DNA from: Odontesthes bonariensis
Taxonomy: Eukaryota; Chordata; Actinopteri; Atheriniformes; Atherinopsidae
Length of the DNA: 64,000 nucleotides
Direction: 5' to 3'
NCBI RefSeq assembly: GCF_027942865.1
Contig: NC_134525.1
Location: 31,991,657-32,055,656 of the forward strand
The translations under genes and the position numbers were made by a program. The notes beneath the pieces were generated by a model. It did no database searches. It was not told where the DNA came from and saw only the letters and a program-made list of their open reading frames with translations. Shown here piece after piece: positions 1 through 11,188 of this stretch (positions within the stretch are counted from its first letter, which is position 1; every line of letters begins with the position of its first letter).

Positions 1-357
1 TCTGTAACAGCATCCTAGTAATATTGGTTTAATATGTGACAAGTGAATTTGTAACCAGAGAACTTCCATATCTGATGACATCAGATCATGTCTTATTAAG
101 ACTGGTATATGGCTCTGGATATAACAAGCCACCCCTCCCCCATTAGCATTCCTGTTTTTTCTGTAAACATTGTATCCACTGATCATCAATGAAGAGTCCT
201 CAAATGTATCATCCAAATGAGTTTCTGACAAGGCCAATATGTGTATAGCATTACTAAACAATATATCACCGACTTCAGTTAGTTTATTCCTAATGCTACA
301 TATGTTAAGATGGGCAATTCTCAAACCTTTCTTGGGCAACCCATCAAACAATACCAT
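1..357 (-). CDS. LINE ORF2, N-terminal endonuclease part (runs off the window)
   Basis: Reading leftwards from the ATG at 357-355 gives 119 open codons to the window edge. The protein has the opening of an apurinic-type endonuclease (EEP fold) of a non-LTR retrotransposon: an N-terminal HLNICSIRNKL block (metal-binding Asn), an ILALSETHLDD block (catalytic Glu) and a GGGVACYI block. In the family this domain nicks target DNA for target-primed reverse transcription. It lies 3' of the ORF1 at 612-1493 on the same strand, the order expected of one element. The reverse transcriptase would be outside the window. The clade is uncertain; it looks CR1/L2-like rather than L1-like. Confidence 0.8.
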   Translation of the reverse strand, partial: MVLFDGLPKKGLRIAHLNICSIRNKLTEVGDILFSNAIHILALSETHLDDTFEDSSLMISGYNVYRKNRNANGGGVACYIQSHIPVLIRHDLMSSDMEVLWLQIHLSHIKPILLGCCYR

Positions 358-611
358 TTAACAGATAAGAAAACTCATTTTCATCATAAACCCTACTAAC
401 ATAGACAGGTTTAACAAACAAACACACACATAGACACATATAACAAACTCACACGTATACACACAAACACACAAACACATAACTGTAGTCCTATTTGATT
501 TGTCATTCAAATGCAGTAGCCTACATTTTAGTCCTTTCTTGGGCAGTGATGACATCGCCATATGAAAGAAGAATCGGAGAGACAAAACTCACAGATGTGC
601 GCGCATGCGTG

Positions 612-1493
612 TTACGAACCATCCCTTTGCGCTGGCATCTCCTCTGTGACTCCAAAAGCACTTTGGGGGAGATCTCTTGGTCCCTCTACAACTCCGAACG
701 GCTTCTGAGAGGGAAGGTGGACAACGAGTTTGTCATAGCGGATGTAGGCTATGTTTCCTTTGGCTCTTTCGGCCTTCATGACAGGTATGAGCTCTTTTCG
801 CTTCAGCCTCACAGCCTCAGTGAAATCCTCGTTAAGGTAGATGTTAGTTCCTTTTAATTGGTTAGCTCTCGCCATCACAGCTTCCTTGTCCTTCCACCTG
901 TAGAACTTGACGATGATCGGTCTGTGTCGTCGGTTGTCTTCTTTTAATTCACCCAGTCGATGAGCTCGTTCCATCTCGATATATTCCACGTCCATTTTCA
1001 ACTTTTCAGCAAGAACTTGTCGCACCTTATTCTCCGTTTCCTCCCAGGTTTCACGTTTGGACTCGGGAATGCCATCAATGATTAAGTTGTTCCTTTTAGA
1101 CTGAGCCTCAAGGTAATCAACTTTGCCATCCAGTGATAAGGCAGATTCACAAACAGTATTGATGTCTTTCCGTGCGTCCTTACACATTGCGGTGATCTTG
1201 TCGTTAATCTTTTTTTGATTGTCGACTTGTGTTTGGGTGTAGTCCAGGCTGTGTTTATAGTCACTGAACTCTTTCACTAGGTCGTCGACTCGCTTGTTAG
1301 TGGTCTCCATGATTAGTTGTAGGAAAGTTTTAAAGTTCTTTTCCTGGAGATCCATCATTTCTTTAAAAAATGATTTCTGTTGGTCTAACATTTCTGTGAG
1401 GACATTAACAGTGACATTGTCCTCATCTGTAGCAGACTCTTTCGCGGATTTTTTCGAACCCATTCCGGAAGCAGAAGACTGGTGTAGAACCAA
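612..1493 (-). CDS. LINE ORF1 protein, L1 ORF1p-like (coiled coil, RRM-like, C-terminal domain)
   Basis: Intact 293-codon frame. Residues about 30-130 are a charged heptad-rich coiled coil (LTEMLDQQKSFFKEMMDLQ and on). The segment from KRNNLIIDGIPE to RPIIVKFYRWKDKE resembles the RNA-binding RRM of L1 ORF1p, and IYLNEDFTEAVRLKRKEL resembles its C-terminal domain. Such proteins trimerise, bind the LINE RNA and act as nucleic-acid chaperones. ORF2 starts 255 bp downstream on the same strand. The combination of an L1-type ORF1 with a non-L1-looking endonuclease is a point to check. There is no frameshift or stop, so this copy may be young. Confidence 0.8.
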   Translation of the reverse strand: MVLHQSSASGMGSKKSAKESATDEDNVTVNVLTEMLDQQKSFFKEMMDLQEKNFKTFLQLIMETTNKRVDDLVKEFSDYKHSLDYTQTQVDNQKKINDKITAMCKDARKDINTVCESALSLDGKVDYLEAQSKRNNLIIDGIPESKRETWEETENKVRQVLAEKLKMDVEYIEMERAHRLGELKEDNRRHRPIIVKFYRWKDKEAVMARANQLKGTNIYLNEDFTEAVRLKRKELIPVMKAERAKGNIAYIRYDKLVVHLPSQKPFGVVEGPRDLPQSAFGVTEEMPAQRDGS

Positions 1494-2280
1494 ATATAGC
1501 CGGACAGGGAGAGGAGGTGATAAAGACCTCTTTCATGGAAGTAAAGCGCTCGTAACCTCTCCTTCAGAGATAGCTCAGCAGTTCCAGACCCAGGACTGAT
1601 GTTCGGCCAGAAGCAGATGACTGCAGAGTACGGGTGACAGGACTGGACTGGATGAGTTGCATCACATCGCAGTATTATTATTGTCTGATTGTTCCTAATT
1701 TTCTGTATTGTACAAGGTACAAAATTCATTCAATATTTTTTTGTACTCATTTTATGTGTATTATCAGTCATAACTAATCACACATATGTCCATTGCCATT
1801 CGTGTGAGTCAACAGTTCGGAGCGCGACCTTTGGTACTGAGAGAGTAATTAAGTGGTCGATCGCCAAGTGGGGATGAGGCCATAGGAACATTTTCCCGTG
1901 AATAAGAACATGAGTTACAGAAGTAGCAGCCAGCGGGTTTTTCGCTCCTATGCACTGCAAACAGTCGACAGGATCATTTAAGACTTAGACTCTTAAAGGA
2001 TTGTTGGATTCAAAAATTGTTTGTACGAGATGATGAGTTTTTACAGTATGTAATTTGTTGGTTCAGGGTGTAAAACTCACACTCTATATATTTTTCAGTT
2101 TTAGATTGATACTGCTTTATGTCATTTAATGGGATTTTTGCTTTTCATGTTTTAATGTGTAATGATTTGTAGTGTAGTCATTTTTATTATTTTTGTGATT
2201 TCATTCATCATTGATTTTGCTATATATAAATATTTCCTTTTGTGATATTTCCATTTAATCAATATATTCAATTTCATTCC
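1494..2280. other. LINE 5' leader and AT-rich spacer, no gene seen
   Basis: The first 150-450 bp upstream of the minus-strand ORF1 probably include that LINE's 5' UTR, but I cannot place its 5' end. The rest, especially 2000-2280, is AT-rich with no convincing coding frame, RNA gene or repeat. Confidence 0.4.
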
Positions 2281-2514
2281 ATTTATGGGTGGATAAGTTT
2301 TAATGACTAGCTTCCTGCTTCTGAAGAGTGCAGACGTGTCTCTGCTTCCTCCTGCTGCTTATCGCTTTATTTGCTTTTAAATCATTTTACTTCTTTCCAC
2401 ATGTCTTGGATATCATTTTATTCTTTTTCTTTTAAGTGAACCAAGACTTTTTTAAAATTATTTTTATTCTTTTTACAACTTATCTGACGAGCCAGCGACT
2501 ACAATCCTTTCAAC

Positions 2515-3884
2515 ATGCCCTGTGAAAGCTGTCGGATATATCAACAAGAAATTTGGGCGCTACAAGAAAGGATTTTTGCCTTAGAAACTGAAATGGGACT
2601 TCATGAAACGCTCCCAATGGAATCCAGTGATAAGAAGTCCACATTTACTTCCAAAGGAAAGGGTGAAAAAACTGCTACCTCCAACTTAAAGCTAAATGAT
2701 ACTGTGTCTTTTCCAAGACTCTGTAAAGACACGTATGATGGACTTGGTGCTAAGCCGAAGAAACGTCAAACTGTTGGTATCAACAGAGGATATGTAACAT
2801 CACCCGGAATAAAGTTAACAAACAGATTTTTACCTGTCAGAGCCAAATGTGACTGAGTGTAACAGACAGAGAGACGGTACAAAGCAGCAGATGGACAGAG
2901 AAACTGTGCTGAGTGTCAAGGTCAAAGATACTCTTGTGCTTGGAGACGGAGCCATATCTAATATAAACATAAACAGAATGGTTACATGCAGCTATCCAAG
3001 TGCCACTGTCTCTGACATCACAAGATTACTACCAGAGGTGCTGGCAAAACACCAAGGGGTGAAACAGCTGATTGTGCACGTGGGTGCAGTGGACATCAGA
3101 GAGAAACAGTCTGAAATCTTAAAAAAAGACTTTGAGAAACTGTTTGAGAGTCTTGATAAAGTGACGATACCAACATTCATAAGTGGACCTCTCCCAAACA
3201 TCGACAGGAGGATCAACAAATTCAGCCGGCTGCTTCAGTTGAAGACATGGCTGTCCAAAGTCTGTGAGTCCAGAGGACCTCATTTCATCGAGAACTTTAA
3301 TCTTTTCTGGCAAAGAGATGATCTGTTTCAAAGAAAAGGCCCACACCTGAACAGAGGTGGAGTGAGACGACTGACGGATAATCTCCTCCACACTCTGAGG
3401 CATCAGAAGGGGCCAGGACCAGGACCGGGTCCTGTTCTGCCGCCGAAAGAGAAGAGGAGTGAGAGAAGAGCTCCTGCCTCGCCACCCAAGGACCCAGCAA
3501 AGGATTCAGCCACAGCAGCCACAGCAGCACCTCCAGCATCCCGAACACAGGATTCAGCAGCTCCACCATCGCCTTCACCATGGCCCCCCAACACAGGCCT
3601 GGGACCCACCTGCTGCATCTACACCCTCCAGAGATGTTTCACCATCGTTCTCTTCTCCACCGTCACCCAGGAGATTTCCTGATCACCTTGAAAGCTTGGT
3701 GAAATCGGGGATTAAAATGGTTCCTCTCACGCCAAACATGGCAAGATCAAGAATTCTATCCTCAAAGAAGCATCGAGCCCCTCTCCCTCCCCAGCCTACT
3801 CCATCGACCAAAGCCCCCCCAGCTTGGCCCGCACCACCAGTGCCCACAGCTGTCATTTCCAACAGCGTCAATGCTGTTGTCTAG
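2515..3884 (+). pseudogene. L2-type LINE ORF1 (SGNH/esterase-like), two frameshifts
   Basis: Three reading frames follow one another. 2515-2856 encodes a short leucine/glutamate heptad and CxxC start (MPCESC). 2849-about 3600 encodes the esterase-like core with LVLGDGAISNI, IVHVGAVDI, GPLPNIDRRINKFSRL and a C-terminal GPHLNRGGVRRL block. From about 3600 to 3884 the natural Pro-rich C-terminus (SPPSPRRFPDHLESLVKSG) continues in a third frame. The core matches the SGNH fold of L2/CR1 ORF1 proteins, but the nucleophile box reads GDG where GDS/GSS is expected, and the Asp before the last His is Gly. Compare the copy at 38535, which has GSS and DGIH. It is probably non-functional. Confidence 0.7.
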
Positions 3885-4011
3885 GACGCTAAGGACCTCT
3901 GTGTTGGTAAACACCATCTCAACCAGAGGTCCAAGGATGGAGTGAAGAGAGGGACAATCAGACTGTCCAATCAGAGAAATCTTATCCATATCCCTTGCAA
4001 GAACACAGCAT

Positions 4012-4158
4012 CCAGTTAAACTATAACTAATCTCAAACACGCAGTCCTCAATGTCAGATCTTTAAGTAACAAATCATTCCTGATAAATGGTTTTATTTCC
4101 TCTCACAATCTTGATTTTATGTTTTTAACTGAGACATGGCTCGACAAATGTTCTGGAT
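4012..4158 (+). pseudogene. L2-type LINE ORF2 start, endonuclease fragment
   Basis: After an in-frame TAA at 4015 the frame reads NLKHAVLNVRSLSNKSF and then LDFMFLTETWLDKCSG. These are the first two conserved blocks (Asn and Glu) of a LINE EEP endonuclease. Homology stops at 4158, the junction with Rex3. It is the continuation of the element whose ORF1 lies at 2515-3884. Confidence 0.7.
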
Positions 4159-5307
4159 GGCTCTGGATGTTGTAGGGCTGTCTTGGTTGACACGCCTCTG
4201 CAGCATCGCGTGGACATCGGGGGCAGTGCCTCTGGACTGGCAGATCGGGGTGGTGTGAAAGGGGACCGGAGGGTGTGTTCCAACTATAGGGGGATCACAC
4301 TCCTCAGCCTCCCTGGTAAGGTCTATTCGGGGGTACTGGAGAGGAGGATCCGCCGGATAGTCGAATCTCGGATTCAGGAGGTGCAGTGTGGTTTTCGTCC
4401 TGGCCGTGGAAGAGTAGACCAGCTCTATACCCTCGGCAGGATCCTGGAGGGAGCATGGGAGTTCGCCCAACATGTGTTTTGTGGACTTGGAGAAGGCATT
4501 CGACCGTGTCCCTCTGGGACTCTTGTGGGGGGGTGCTCCGGGAGTATGGAGTGCCAGACCCCTTGATATGGGCTGTTCGGTCTCTGTATGACCGGTGTCA
4601 GAGTTTGGTCCGCATTGCCGGCAGTAAGTCGGACATGTTTCCGTCCAGGGTTGAGATCCTTCCCCAAGTGGAGGAGTTCAAGTATCTCGGGGTCTTGTTC
4701 ACGAGTGAGGGACGAATGGAGCAGGAGATTGACAGGTGGATCAGTGCGGCGTCTGCAGTGATGCGGGCTCTGCACCGGCCCGTCGTGGTGAAGAAGGAGC
4801 TGAGCCAGAAGGCGAAGCTCTCGATTTACCGATCAATCTATGTTCCTACCCTCACCTATGGTCACGAGCTGTGGGTAGTGACCGAAAGAACGAGATCGCC
4901 AATACAAGCGGCCGAAATGAGTTTCCTCCGCAGGGTGTCTAGGCTCTCCCTTAGAGATAGGGTGAGAAGCTCGGTCATCCGGGAGGGGCTCGGAGTAGAA
5001 CCGCTGCTCCTCCGCATCCAGAGGAGTCAGATGAGGTGGCTCGGGCATCTGGTTAGGATGCCTCCAGGACGCCTCCCTGGTGAGGTGTTCCGGGCCCGTC
5101 CCACTGGGAGGAGGCCCCGGGGAAGACCCAGGACACGTTGGAGAGACTATGTTTCTCGGCTGGCCTGGGAACGCCTCGGGGTCCCCCCAGAAGAGCTGGA
5201 GGAAGTGGCCGGGGACAGGGACGTCTGGGCTTCTCTGCTTAAGCTGCTGCCCCCGCGGCCCGACCCCCGGAGAAGCGGAAGATGATGGATGGATGGATGG
5301 ATGGATG
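4159..5307 (+). pseudogene. Rex3: Rex3 (RTE-clade LINE), 3' half with GATG tail, internally deleted
   Basis: The frame starts inside the reverse transcriptase (ALDVVGLSWLTRLCSIAW), runs through NYRGITLLSLPGK and CGFRPGRGRVDQLYTL, and ends with the family C-terminus (GHLVRMPPGRLPGEVF ... LPPRPDPRRSGR). The 3' end carries tandem GATG units (5282-5307), a recognised Rex3 trait. It is defective: a short deletion near 4254 shifts the frame, and an internal deletion near 4645 joins the DRCQSLVRIAGS block to LPQVEEFKYLGV, removing the FADD catalytic box. The first 57 bp (4159-4215) are repeated in inverse orientation at 19486-19542, at the broken end of the other Rex3 piece. Confidence 0.85.
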
Positions 5308-5599
5308 TTTACATGTGTTAAGTTTTATTATTGCTTGTGTTTTTTATATGACTGTCAGATGATGAGATGCCAATGGTCTCCGGTCTGTCAGACACAAGGT
5401 ATTTACTTTTCATGTCACCATTGTATCACCTCTTGGTTTATCTACTTTAAAGCCTTGTTTAACATTGTAGCCGCCATATCTTGGTTTTTGAGACTTCATT
5501 TTTGAGTTATTGACAACCCTGAGAGTATGCATGCTCATACAGCTGTACTGGTACCACAGGTGGCCATTTTAAGTGGAAGAACTGTGTGCTTATTAATTT
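5308..5599. other. Short spacer, nothing recognised
   Basis: Sequence between the Rex3 GATG tail and the L1 3' end. No coding frame or repeat could be supported. Confidence 0.5.
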
Positions 5600-5887
5600 T
5601 TTAATACTCTTTTTATTGGTTTTTCAGTTATAAGTGTACAAACATTAGAAAAACAAAACTGACAACAAAACAATACAAAACAAAAAACAAACAAAGATCC
5701 CACCCCAAACTAACACGAGCGCTGCAATATGTATCTCTACATATATATAAAATATATATATCCATGCATACACATACAAAATCAGCAAGATGACAGGAGA
5801 CAGGTAAGTGAATCGCGTGTTTGAAATAAATAAAATGAAACAAAGTAAAAAACAGTCAGCCCTCCTTTTCCAGGGACAGATGATCAA

Positions 5888-7050
5888 TCAAAGTTTCTGT
5901 AAGAAGGAATTCAACGGTTCCCAGATCCTCCAAAACCTGTCTGATTTAAGGTTAAGGTCATGAGTCAACTTCTCAAGAGGAATAAGAGCAGAAATCTGTG
6001 TTAACCACACGGTCGACGGTAGGGACCCGGGGAGTTGACCACCTCAGCAAAATAAATTTTTTAGCCAGAAATAAAAGAATTATCAACAAAGACTTGGTAT
6101 CTGCGTCGAAGAGAGTGTCTGGGAAATGACTGAGGAGACAGAAAGAGGAATTCAGCAAAAATGTTTTACCAGTGACCTCCTGGATTACGGAGTGTACCCC
6201 CTTCCAGAAAGTCTGGATACGGTCACATGACCAAAACAAATGAATAAATGTCCCTTTATGAATTTTACATTTATAACTAAGGTTACAGGTGCCAGGAAAA
6301 ATTCTCTGGAGGCGAACGGGTGTGTAATAGGTTCTAAAGAAAAATTTAAAGTTCTGTTCATGTATGGAGATTGAGGTACATTTAGGGAAAACGCCGCTAC
6401 AGATCTTGTCCCAGTCAACAGGATTGAACGTCACCTCCAGATCGCGTTCCCATTACAGCTTCAAGGAGTCATAGCTTGAAGAATCAAAATAAAGAAGTGA
6501 AACATAAATCTTTGAAATTAGTTTTTTGGGAGACTTAGCCAAAATTATTATGTTTTCCAATTCAGACAATCCCAGGCGAATCTTGCCTGTCCTCAGAAGG
6601 GACCCTATAAAATGGCGAATTTGAAGATATTTGTAAAAATCTTTGTGAGGAATATTAAAATCTGCCCTGACTTGCTCAAATGATTTAACAGAGTCGGAGT
6701 CCAACAGGTCCATAATGCTAGATAAGCCCTTAGATGCCCACTCCATCAAACCAATACTCCTAATCTGCACTGGTAGATCTGGATTCAGAACTAAAGGAGA
6801 TCGGAAAGAGATGACGGGAGGAATTTTTAAGTGTTTTTTCACATCTCGCCAAACTAGTAATGTGTTATAAACAATTATGTTATTCTTGAGATGATTTAAC
6901 TGATCTATATTGCTGATAAAAGGAAGGGAAATAAGTTTTCTGGGGTGACAGGATTGGGATTCAAGACCCAACCATAAGGAATCTTTCCTATTCAAAAACC
7001 AATCTGACATCATTTTGAGTTGTGCTGACCAATAATGGAGCACCGCGTTA
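5888..7050 (-). pseudogene. L1 ORF2, C-terminal part
   Basis: Minus-strand frame from about 7050 (VLHYWSAQLKMMSDWF) leftwards. An in-frame stop at 6453-6455 interrupts it (reading on as WERDLEVTFNPVDWDK, probably from a Gln codon). The frame continues through the Cys/His-rich region (CNLSYKCKIHKGTFIHLF), characteristic of the L1 ORF2 C-terminus, to KKFILLRWSTPRVPTVDR. A one-base shift near 6000 then leads to a natural end (FWRIWEPLNSFLQKL) with TGA at 5890-5888. It belongs to the ORF2 whose front half lies at 11798-14418. Confidence 0.8.
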
Positions 7051-7245
7051 GTTCTGGCAGACCACGTAGTCAACGCGCCCTTTGCCTATTGGCTGACGTC
7101 GACCCAACCCTTATGGCCAGCTGTGCTCAATGGGTAATCAGCTGCAGCTCGTAATTGGATGCTGGCATTTGGGGCGCTTCATTTAAACTTGGTTTGCTGT
7201 CACTGCTTTTTTTTTTTGCTCTCTGCTTGCAGCCTTCCACAGCAG

Positions 7246-7640
7246 CTACCCGCGTAGGGGCAAAAAGTTTTTGCTTCTGCTTACAAGACTAGCTCCGATT
7301 AGCATACGCGCCGATGCTAGTATTATTATTGTGCTGCTTACCCTGTCGTCCGGCATGGATCCCCGCTGCCGGCGGAGTCGGAGATTCGGCTGAGATGGAC
7401 GCGTGGAGGACATCCAGCCGAGCCAAGACGCGACACCGGGCGAGCTGTCACAGAGGCCGCGGTCAGAGTCAAGGTAGGCCGCGGCGGGCTCCTGTACGTG
7501 GCAGGGCTTGCCGCGGTTAGACACGCGGCTTATTTTACACCGATTCACATGATTTTGCGTGACTGTTGGTCCGTGGATCCTCGCGGTGATGCTCTAAGGT
7601 GGAGCGCGCGCCTCTGGCGCTACACGCTGTTGATTGGTAG
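7246..7640. promoter_or_regulatory. CpG island with a possible first exon and splice donor
   Basis: CpG is very dense from about 7340 to 7620, against almost none in the surrounding AT-rich DNA. Downstream of the promoter-like block A there is a short ATG frame at 7354 (12 codons) and a good splice donor at about 7473 (CAAG followed by GTAGGC). This looks like a promoter and first exon carried inside the insertion. No coding product is recognised. Confidence 0.45.
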
Positions 7641-9430
7641 CCTATTATCTGCATACAGTCTGATGGGTGCGGCGCCACCCGTCGTGTCGGGGTGTGAGTG
7701 CTTGTGCCTGTGGATACAGTGGGAGGTGATGTGAGTCAGCGGATTAACAACTATTGCCTTTCCTAGGTCAATGTTGAAACATTGTTTGGACTAGTTCCTC
7801 CTCTCAGTTGCTAGCTACAGCATTGCTCGTTTATCCACCAGCAAACAAGTCTATTTTATTTTTATTTTTTCCCACTGTATTGAATGCAAAGCTGCCAGGT
7901 AAAGTGAAGTGAGTGCTTTTATAATAAAATCAGAGATTCATTGACAAGTTTTCAGGGTTTCACTGTGAACTCAGTGGAGGGAGAATCAATTCTGTGCATG
8001 GAGAATGCAAAGTCAGAGCTGTCTGCTGAAATGACCACGGTGTCATGAACTGAATCCCATGCTCAATGGATGAAGAATGGATGAATACAAAAAGCATTTT
8101 GTGAATGAAGCCCGGCTGTGGTCGAATTGATCTCATCATGTAGATCCGTGATTATTATTGCTCATGTATGTTCTGCTTGTATTAATTCGGCTCATCGTTG
8201 ATAGGCCCTGAAAAGGTTTTGATCCTGAAGAGAAGAACGTCAGGATGCTACCCTGTTTGCTATAGGCATGCACTTCGTCGTATAACAAAAGCAGCAGTAA
8301 GAGGCGATTAGCTAGGCTATCGTTAAACAATGGAGCCTAAGTGTACTTGGCTGACTGAACTACCTTTGAATATTTATTCAACTGGTAAATGAGCTCTGGG
8401 AATTATACATTTTTAAACAGTGGAGGTCTCTACAGACGCTCATATAGAGCGATTTAAAGAGACTTGTCCAGTAATACACAGCTATTGCCTCTAACAGGAA
8501 TCCTTTATTTAACGCTCCATAATTGACAATAAGATAGCTAGTCTTATGCTCTATAAAGCCAGTCCTCTAAGCTACAAATAACACCATATCATAAGGATAC
8601 ATACTGCTCTCCTGAGCACTGCTGTGTGAGCTGCGATGCTCGCATACTAAGAGAATCATACGTACTGGCCAACTGGCTTTTGTGCTTCCCGTCCAAACAA
8701 TCCCTGCCATCCTCACTCATTTCTTTGGGGCCATTTAGGGGACAATTTCAAGCACAATGCGTCCAACAGTTTTGTGTTTAAAGGCTTGAGCATAAACACA
8801 AGATGGCACTTGAGATCAGTGATGCACTCTGATTTAAAGGATCTGACATCTGTAGCAGTTCTACAGCATATGTTTGTGATGCTTTGTGGACAAGCGTCCG
8901 GCCACTTCGTGTAACACCAGCCTGTTTGTGATTGGCTCTTGCTCAGCAAATGGCATGCTAATTGCATGACATCAAAACATTTCAACCATCGTCCCCACGG
9001 TTGATGCCACAGCTAATCCCTTCAGGAGGAGCGTTGTCATTTTTCCTTCTGTGAGAAGCAGCCTGTAAAAGCTGATTTCAGCTGTGAACTGATAAAAGAG
9101 CAAACTGTCCAGTAAGTACTGGTGCAGGATGAACCTCTGAGAAACATGTTGCAGGAAACATTGGAGGCTTTTCTTTCTTCCCTTTAGTTTCTTGCTTGCA
9201 AATACTGAGTGTTGCTTTCTGGCTATTTGTATACGACTTATGCATGTGATGTGCTCGTGTTAGGAAGCACTTGCCCCTTCTCATTTTGTGTCATTTTGGA
9301 GGCTGCTGGCCTTCTTGGAAGTTTGAAAATAAATGGCATCCTGTTTCTCTGCTTACTCAAGCCATTGTGATGCCCTGTTGATGCCAAGTTGCCATGCTAC
9401 GTGTCATCTTGCCACAGCTAGATTTTCAGT
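7641..9430. other. Unassigned non-coding sequence inside the insertion
   Basis: About 1.8 kb without a convincing coding frame, RNA gene or terminal repeats. It could be an intron following the CpG-island exon. Confidence 0.45.
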
Positions 9431-9442
9431 ATATTTTTACTT

Positions 9443-9618
9443 AGAGCTGCAGTAGGCAGGTTTTCAAAATTGCGAGTCTAAAGTCGGAAAATTCGAACTG
9501 ATACAACTTTCAGGTCCCTCCCCCAACCTCTAACAAGCTCCGAATCGCCCCCAAACCCCTCCCCCTCTGTGGACGAGGTTGTGCACGTGATTTTTCCACT
9601 TAGAATAGCTGCCTACTG
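9443..9618. mobile_element. Small MITE-like element
   Basis: Left end AGAGCTGCAGTAGGCAGG and right end CTGCCTACTGG are inverted copies of a CAGTAGGCAG core, with a C-rich middle. The termini resemble a dispersed teleost MITE, but no target duplication is obvious. Bases 9627-9643 just beyond are a poly(A) run. Confidence 0.4.
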
Positions 9619-9896
9619 GTATATTTAAAAAAAAAAAAAAAAATTGTGCAGCTGTGCCTCTGTTTAAATAAAAAAAGAGCCACTGGTAGGGCTCAACTTT
9701 GCATGAAAGATGCTGATTAAGATCGAAAATAAATTTGGGAGGAAGTCAAATCATTAAAACCGCTCCCGGAATTGATGGCACGAACAGCAATGACAGAAGT
9801 CATTTGTGTCAGGCTTTATGGCTTTTAATTGTGTGGATAGCAAAATAAGCAAGCTCACGGTGACTTTAACTTCCTAGGTGGTCAGGTGAAGTGTGT

Positions 9897-10486
9897 TAAA
9901 GCCTGGTTTATAGTCGGTAACGCAAGACGCAACGCAAGCCCTTGCGCGGTTGCAAGCCCCCCCTTGCGTGTGTCACCTCAATTTTCTAAACTTTACGCAA
10001 GCGCAAGCCACTGGCTGTGTTCGAAACCGCCTACTCCTAGAAAACGGCATACTCGATCTAACAGTATGCAGAGCGTTTACACACGGTGCACTTCACTCCT
10101 GCCCGAGCCGAAATCAGCCGGCCTGAAAAGCTGATTTCCCTTAAGCTATAAACTCTGTAAATATATAACTTTAGCAACATTTGAAACATTTTCAGGCGAG
10201 AAAGTAGTCGTTTAGACCCCCAAAGTGTTGAAATCTGACAAAATACCGGCTATTTACAAGAAGAAGAAGCATGAATCCACTCGAAGAGGTCCTGGCGGTG
10301 AATTTCCTTTCATCATAGTAGGCTTGTCATTGAAAAAACCCGCTACTCCACCTACTGTCCTGGCGGTGAATCGCCACGCAGCACACGCAACCGCCGACAA
10401 AGCAAAATGAAGTATAAACGTCTCGAGCCATTAACATACGCGCAAGTCGCCAGGGCAGTTAAAAGAAGTATAACTCAGCCTTAAAG
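9897..10486. mobile_element. Non-autonomous DNA transposon with a nested MITE
   Basis: The left end (AAAGCCTGGTTTATAGTC) and the reverse complement of the right end (TTAAGGCTGAGTTATACTTC) are imperfect inverted repeats. They fit the dispersed fish termini AAGGCTGRTTTATACTTC. The interior has CGCAAG-rich short repeats on the left and a matching CTTGCG on the right. A second MITE fragment (10013-10257) interrupts it. No target duplication could be fixed. Confidence 0.55.
10013..10257 (+). mobile_element. Truncated copy of the GGCTGTGTTCGAAACCGC MITE
   Basis: Begins with the same 18-bp terminus as the complete MITE at 18779-19403 and follows it closely to CTATTTACAA at 10257, then diverges. The right terminal repeat is missing. 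Confidence 0.7.
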
Positions 10487-10815
10487 CTCTGCTTGCTTGG
10501 ATGTTGCTTTGCTTTGCTTGGATCTCGTTTTGCTGTTCTTGGATCTGATCTTGCTCTGCTTTGCTTGGATGGTGCTTTGCTTGGATCTCGTTTTGCTGTC
10601 TTGGCTCGGATGTTGCTCTGCTTGCTTGGATCCTGTTCTGCTTGCTTGGATCTTGCTCTGCCTGCTTGGATCTCATTTGCTGTTCTTGGATCGGATCCTG
10701 TTCTGCTTGGATCCTGTTCTGCTCTGCTTGGATCCTGTTCTGCTTGCTTGGATCCTGTTCTCCTTGCTTGGATCTTGCTGCTTTGCTTGGATCTTGCTCT
10801 GCTTTGCCCTGCCGC
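10487..10815. repeat. Minisatellite, roughly 20-bp unit
   Basis: About 16 imperfect copies built on CTGCTTGCTTGGATCCTGTT, with 15-22-bp variants. All six frames stay partly open because of the repeat, giving low-complexity peptides on both strands that are not considered genes. Confidence 0.85.
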
Positions 10816-11045
10816 AAAGCGCTGTCACTGCTGTGGAGACCGAATATATTTTTATGGTGTACCTAAGTGGTTGAGTTCAATGCTTGCCCCAATTAAATAC
10901 TCGCATCACATTTCAGTCTGTGTTAATGTGAGCCTACGGCAGTTCCACCTTTTTAACGTCAAGCGTAGTCGCGGTTTAATAATTATTTTGTAATATTAAT
11001 ACTACTAATCATAATGGTGTCACACGTTGGTAGCTAATAAATCGT

Positions 11046-11188
11046 TGGGGGGGGGGGGTAGGATACCCTGGTTCCAACTTATCAATTGGCTGGCTGCGTT
11101 CCGGTATGGTCAGTTGGGGGGTTGTAGGACACCCTGGTCCAACAATCCAATTGGCTGGCTGCGTTTCAGTATGGTCTGTTTGGGGGGT
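11046..11188. repeat. Two-copy tandem duplication next to a poly(G) run
   Basis: After a poly(G) run at 11047-11058 a unit of about 66 bp (GTAGGAYACCCTGG ... CCAATTGGCTGGCTGCGTT ... GGGGGTT) occurs twice, immediately left of block B'. Confidence 0.7.

Larger units (their letters stand above)
2281..4158 (+). mobile_element. L2/CR1-type LINE, 5' half, cut off inside the endonuclease
   Basis: Plus-strand LINE with a 5' leader, a two-frameshift ORF1 with an esterase-like domain, and the first part of ORF2. It ends abruptly at 4158, where Rex3 sequence begins. The normal pattern for a LINE insertion is to keep the 3' end and lose the 5' end. Here the 5' part is kept and the 3' part is missing, so a later rearrangement is likely. 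The start at about 2281 is a guess. Confidence 0.65.

Noticed and set aside
10431..10993. Long low-complexity frames on both strands (Leu/Cys-rich and Gln-rich)
   Set aside because: They come from the roughly 20-bp minisatellite at 10487-10815, which leaves several frames open at once.
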